A DNA stretch of 64,000 bases from Formosa sp. Hel1_31_208. GTDB taxonomy: Bacteria; Bacteroidota; Bacteroidia; Flavobacteriales; Flavobacteriaceae. Made by a program: the position numbers and the translations under genes. This document shows, in pieces, positions 63,796 to 64,000 of the stretch (positions are counted from its first letter, which is position 1; each line of letters opens with the position of its first letter). The notes beneath the pieces are model-generated. The model was not told where the DNA came from, did no database searches, and saw nothing but the letters and a program-made list of their open reading frames with translations. Location of the stretch: positions 2,388,501-2,452,500 of the forward strand of contig NZ_LT629733.1 in the NCBI RefSeq assembly GCF_900104785.1, read 5' to 3'.

Positions 63796-64000
63796 ATGCA
63801 ACAAAAATCAATAAATAAACAGCCTCCATATGTTATCATCTTATTGATTTTAGCAGCAGAGGCTGTTTTTATTTTACCCTTTGTCTTACAACGTATTTTC
63901 AGACCCACTTTTTTAGAGACATTTGCTATTAATAATGAAGAATTAGGCTATTGTTTTTCAGTATATGGTATTGTGGCTCTATTTTCTTATTTATTTGGAG
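63796..64000 (+). CDS. MFS transporter, N-terminal part (cut by window end)
   Basis: ATG 63796 lies 1 base after the carboxylase stop. The 68 residues visible are a polar N-terminus (MQQKSINKQPPYVIILLI), a first membrane helix (ILLILAAEAVFILPFVL), a loop (FRPTFLETFAINNEELG) and a second helix with the SVYGIVALFSYLFG motif of the MFS superfamily. The substrate cannot be told from this fragment. Probably in an operon with the carboxylase. Confidence 0.65.
   Translation, partial: MQQKSINKQPPYVIILLILAAEAVFILPFVLQRIFRPTFLETFAINNEELGYCFSVYGIVALFSYLFG

Noticed and set aside
63702..63908. 68-residue minus-strand frame
   Set aside because: Antisense across the carboxylase end and MFS start; both plus-strand genes are clearly coding.

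Overview
The window is AT-rich, densely coded chromosomal DNA from a member of the Bacteroidota, almost certainly a marine or environmental Flavobacteriaceae. The evidence is type IX secretion (T9SS) C-terminal sorting domains on three exported proteins, Bacteroidota-type promoters (a -7 element TANNTTTG) before many genes, weak or absent Shine-Dalgarno sequences, and several protein families largely restricted to this group (BatA-like VWA protein, DUF3667, DUF4834, CAL67264 membrane protein, YfhO, zinc-dependent HExGHxxGxxH metalloprotease). I see no rRNA, tRNA, CRISPR array, insertion sequence or prophage. No gene-free stretch exceeds about 260 bases.

Layout. 1-4.6 kb: the end of a BatA-like VWA gene, a catalytically degenerate dihydroorotase, a small membrane protein, an esterase, and a ruined GNAT acetyltransferase. 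4.6-13.6 kb: housekeeping and repair genes (MBL hydrolase, a large conserved orphan, bcp, an Fe-S-less nth, an ECF sigma factor, uvrA, DUF3667). 13.7-16.6 kb: two paralogous exported proteins, each behind a sigma-54-like -24/-12 promoter, flanking an aspartyl/asparaginyl beta-hydroxylase-like gene. 16.6-22.2 kb: a surface-polysaccharide operon (DUF4834, YfhO, GT4, flippase). 22.2-32.8 kb: an outer-membrane barrel, a GNAT, a PLP enzyme pair that may make the sulfonolipid precursor (cysteate synthase-like and serine-palmitoyltransferase-like), oligopeptidase B, YbaB, threonine aldolase and a metalloprotease. 33-45 kb: prfB with its programmed frameshift, arsC, a TonB-dependent receptor with a large internal deletion, fumC, two tandem VCBS-repeat T9SS proteins, and hutI and hutG.

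45.2-53.6 kb: a seven-gene minus-strand operon of mostly unrecognised proteins: a long coiled-coil protein, a 59-aa exported or anchored peptide, an orphan, an AAA+ ATPase, another orphan and two membrane proteins, with a structured palindromic repeat inside. This is the best candidate in the window for an undescribed multi-protein machine.

53.7-64 kb: a lipoprotein MBL hydrolase, ettA with a CAL67264 gene, a MarR-controlled stress regulon (DoxX, FMN reductase, MarR, two pirins) with two related palindromic operators, one lying on the -33 element of its promoter, a T9SS-secreted agmatine/peptidylarginine-deiminase-like enzyme, an acyl-CoA carboxylase beta subunit, and the start of an MFS transporter. 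All functions are inferred from reading the sequence; no database search was run.
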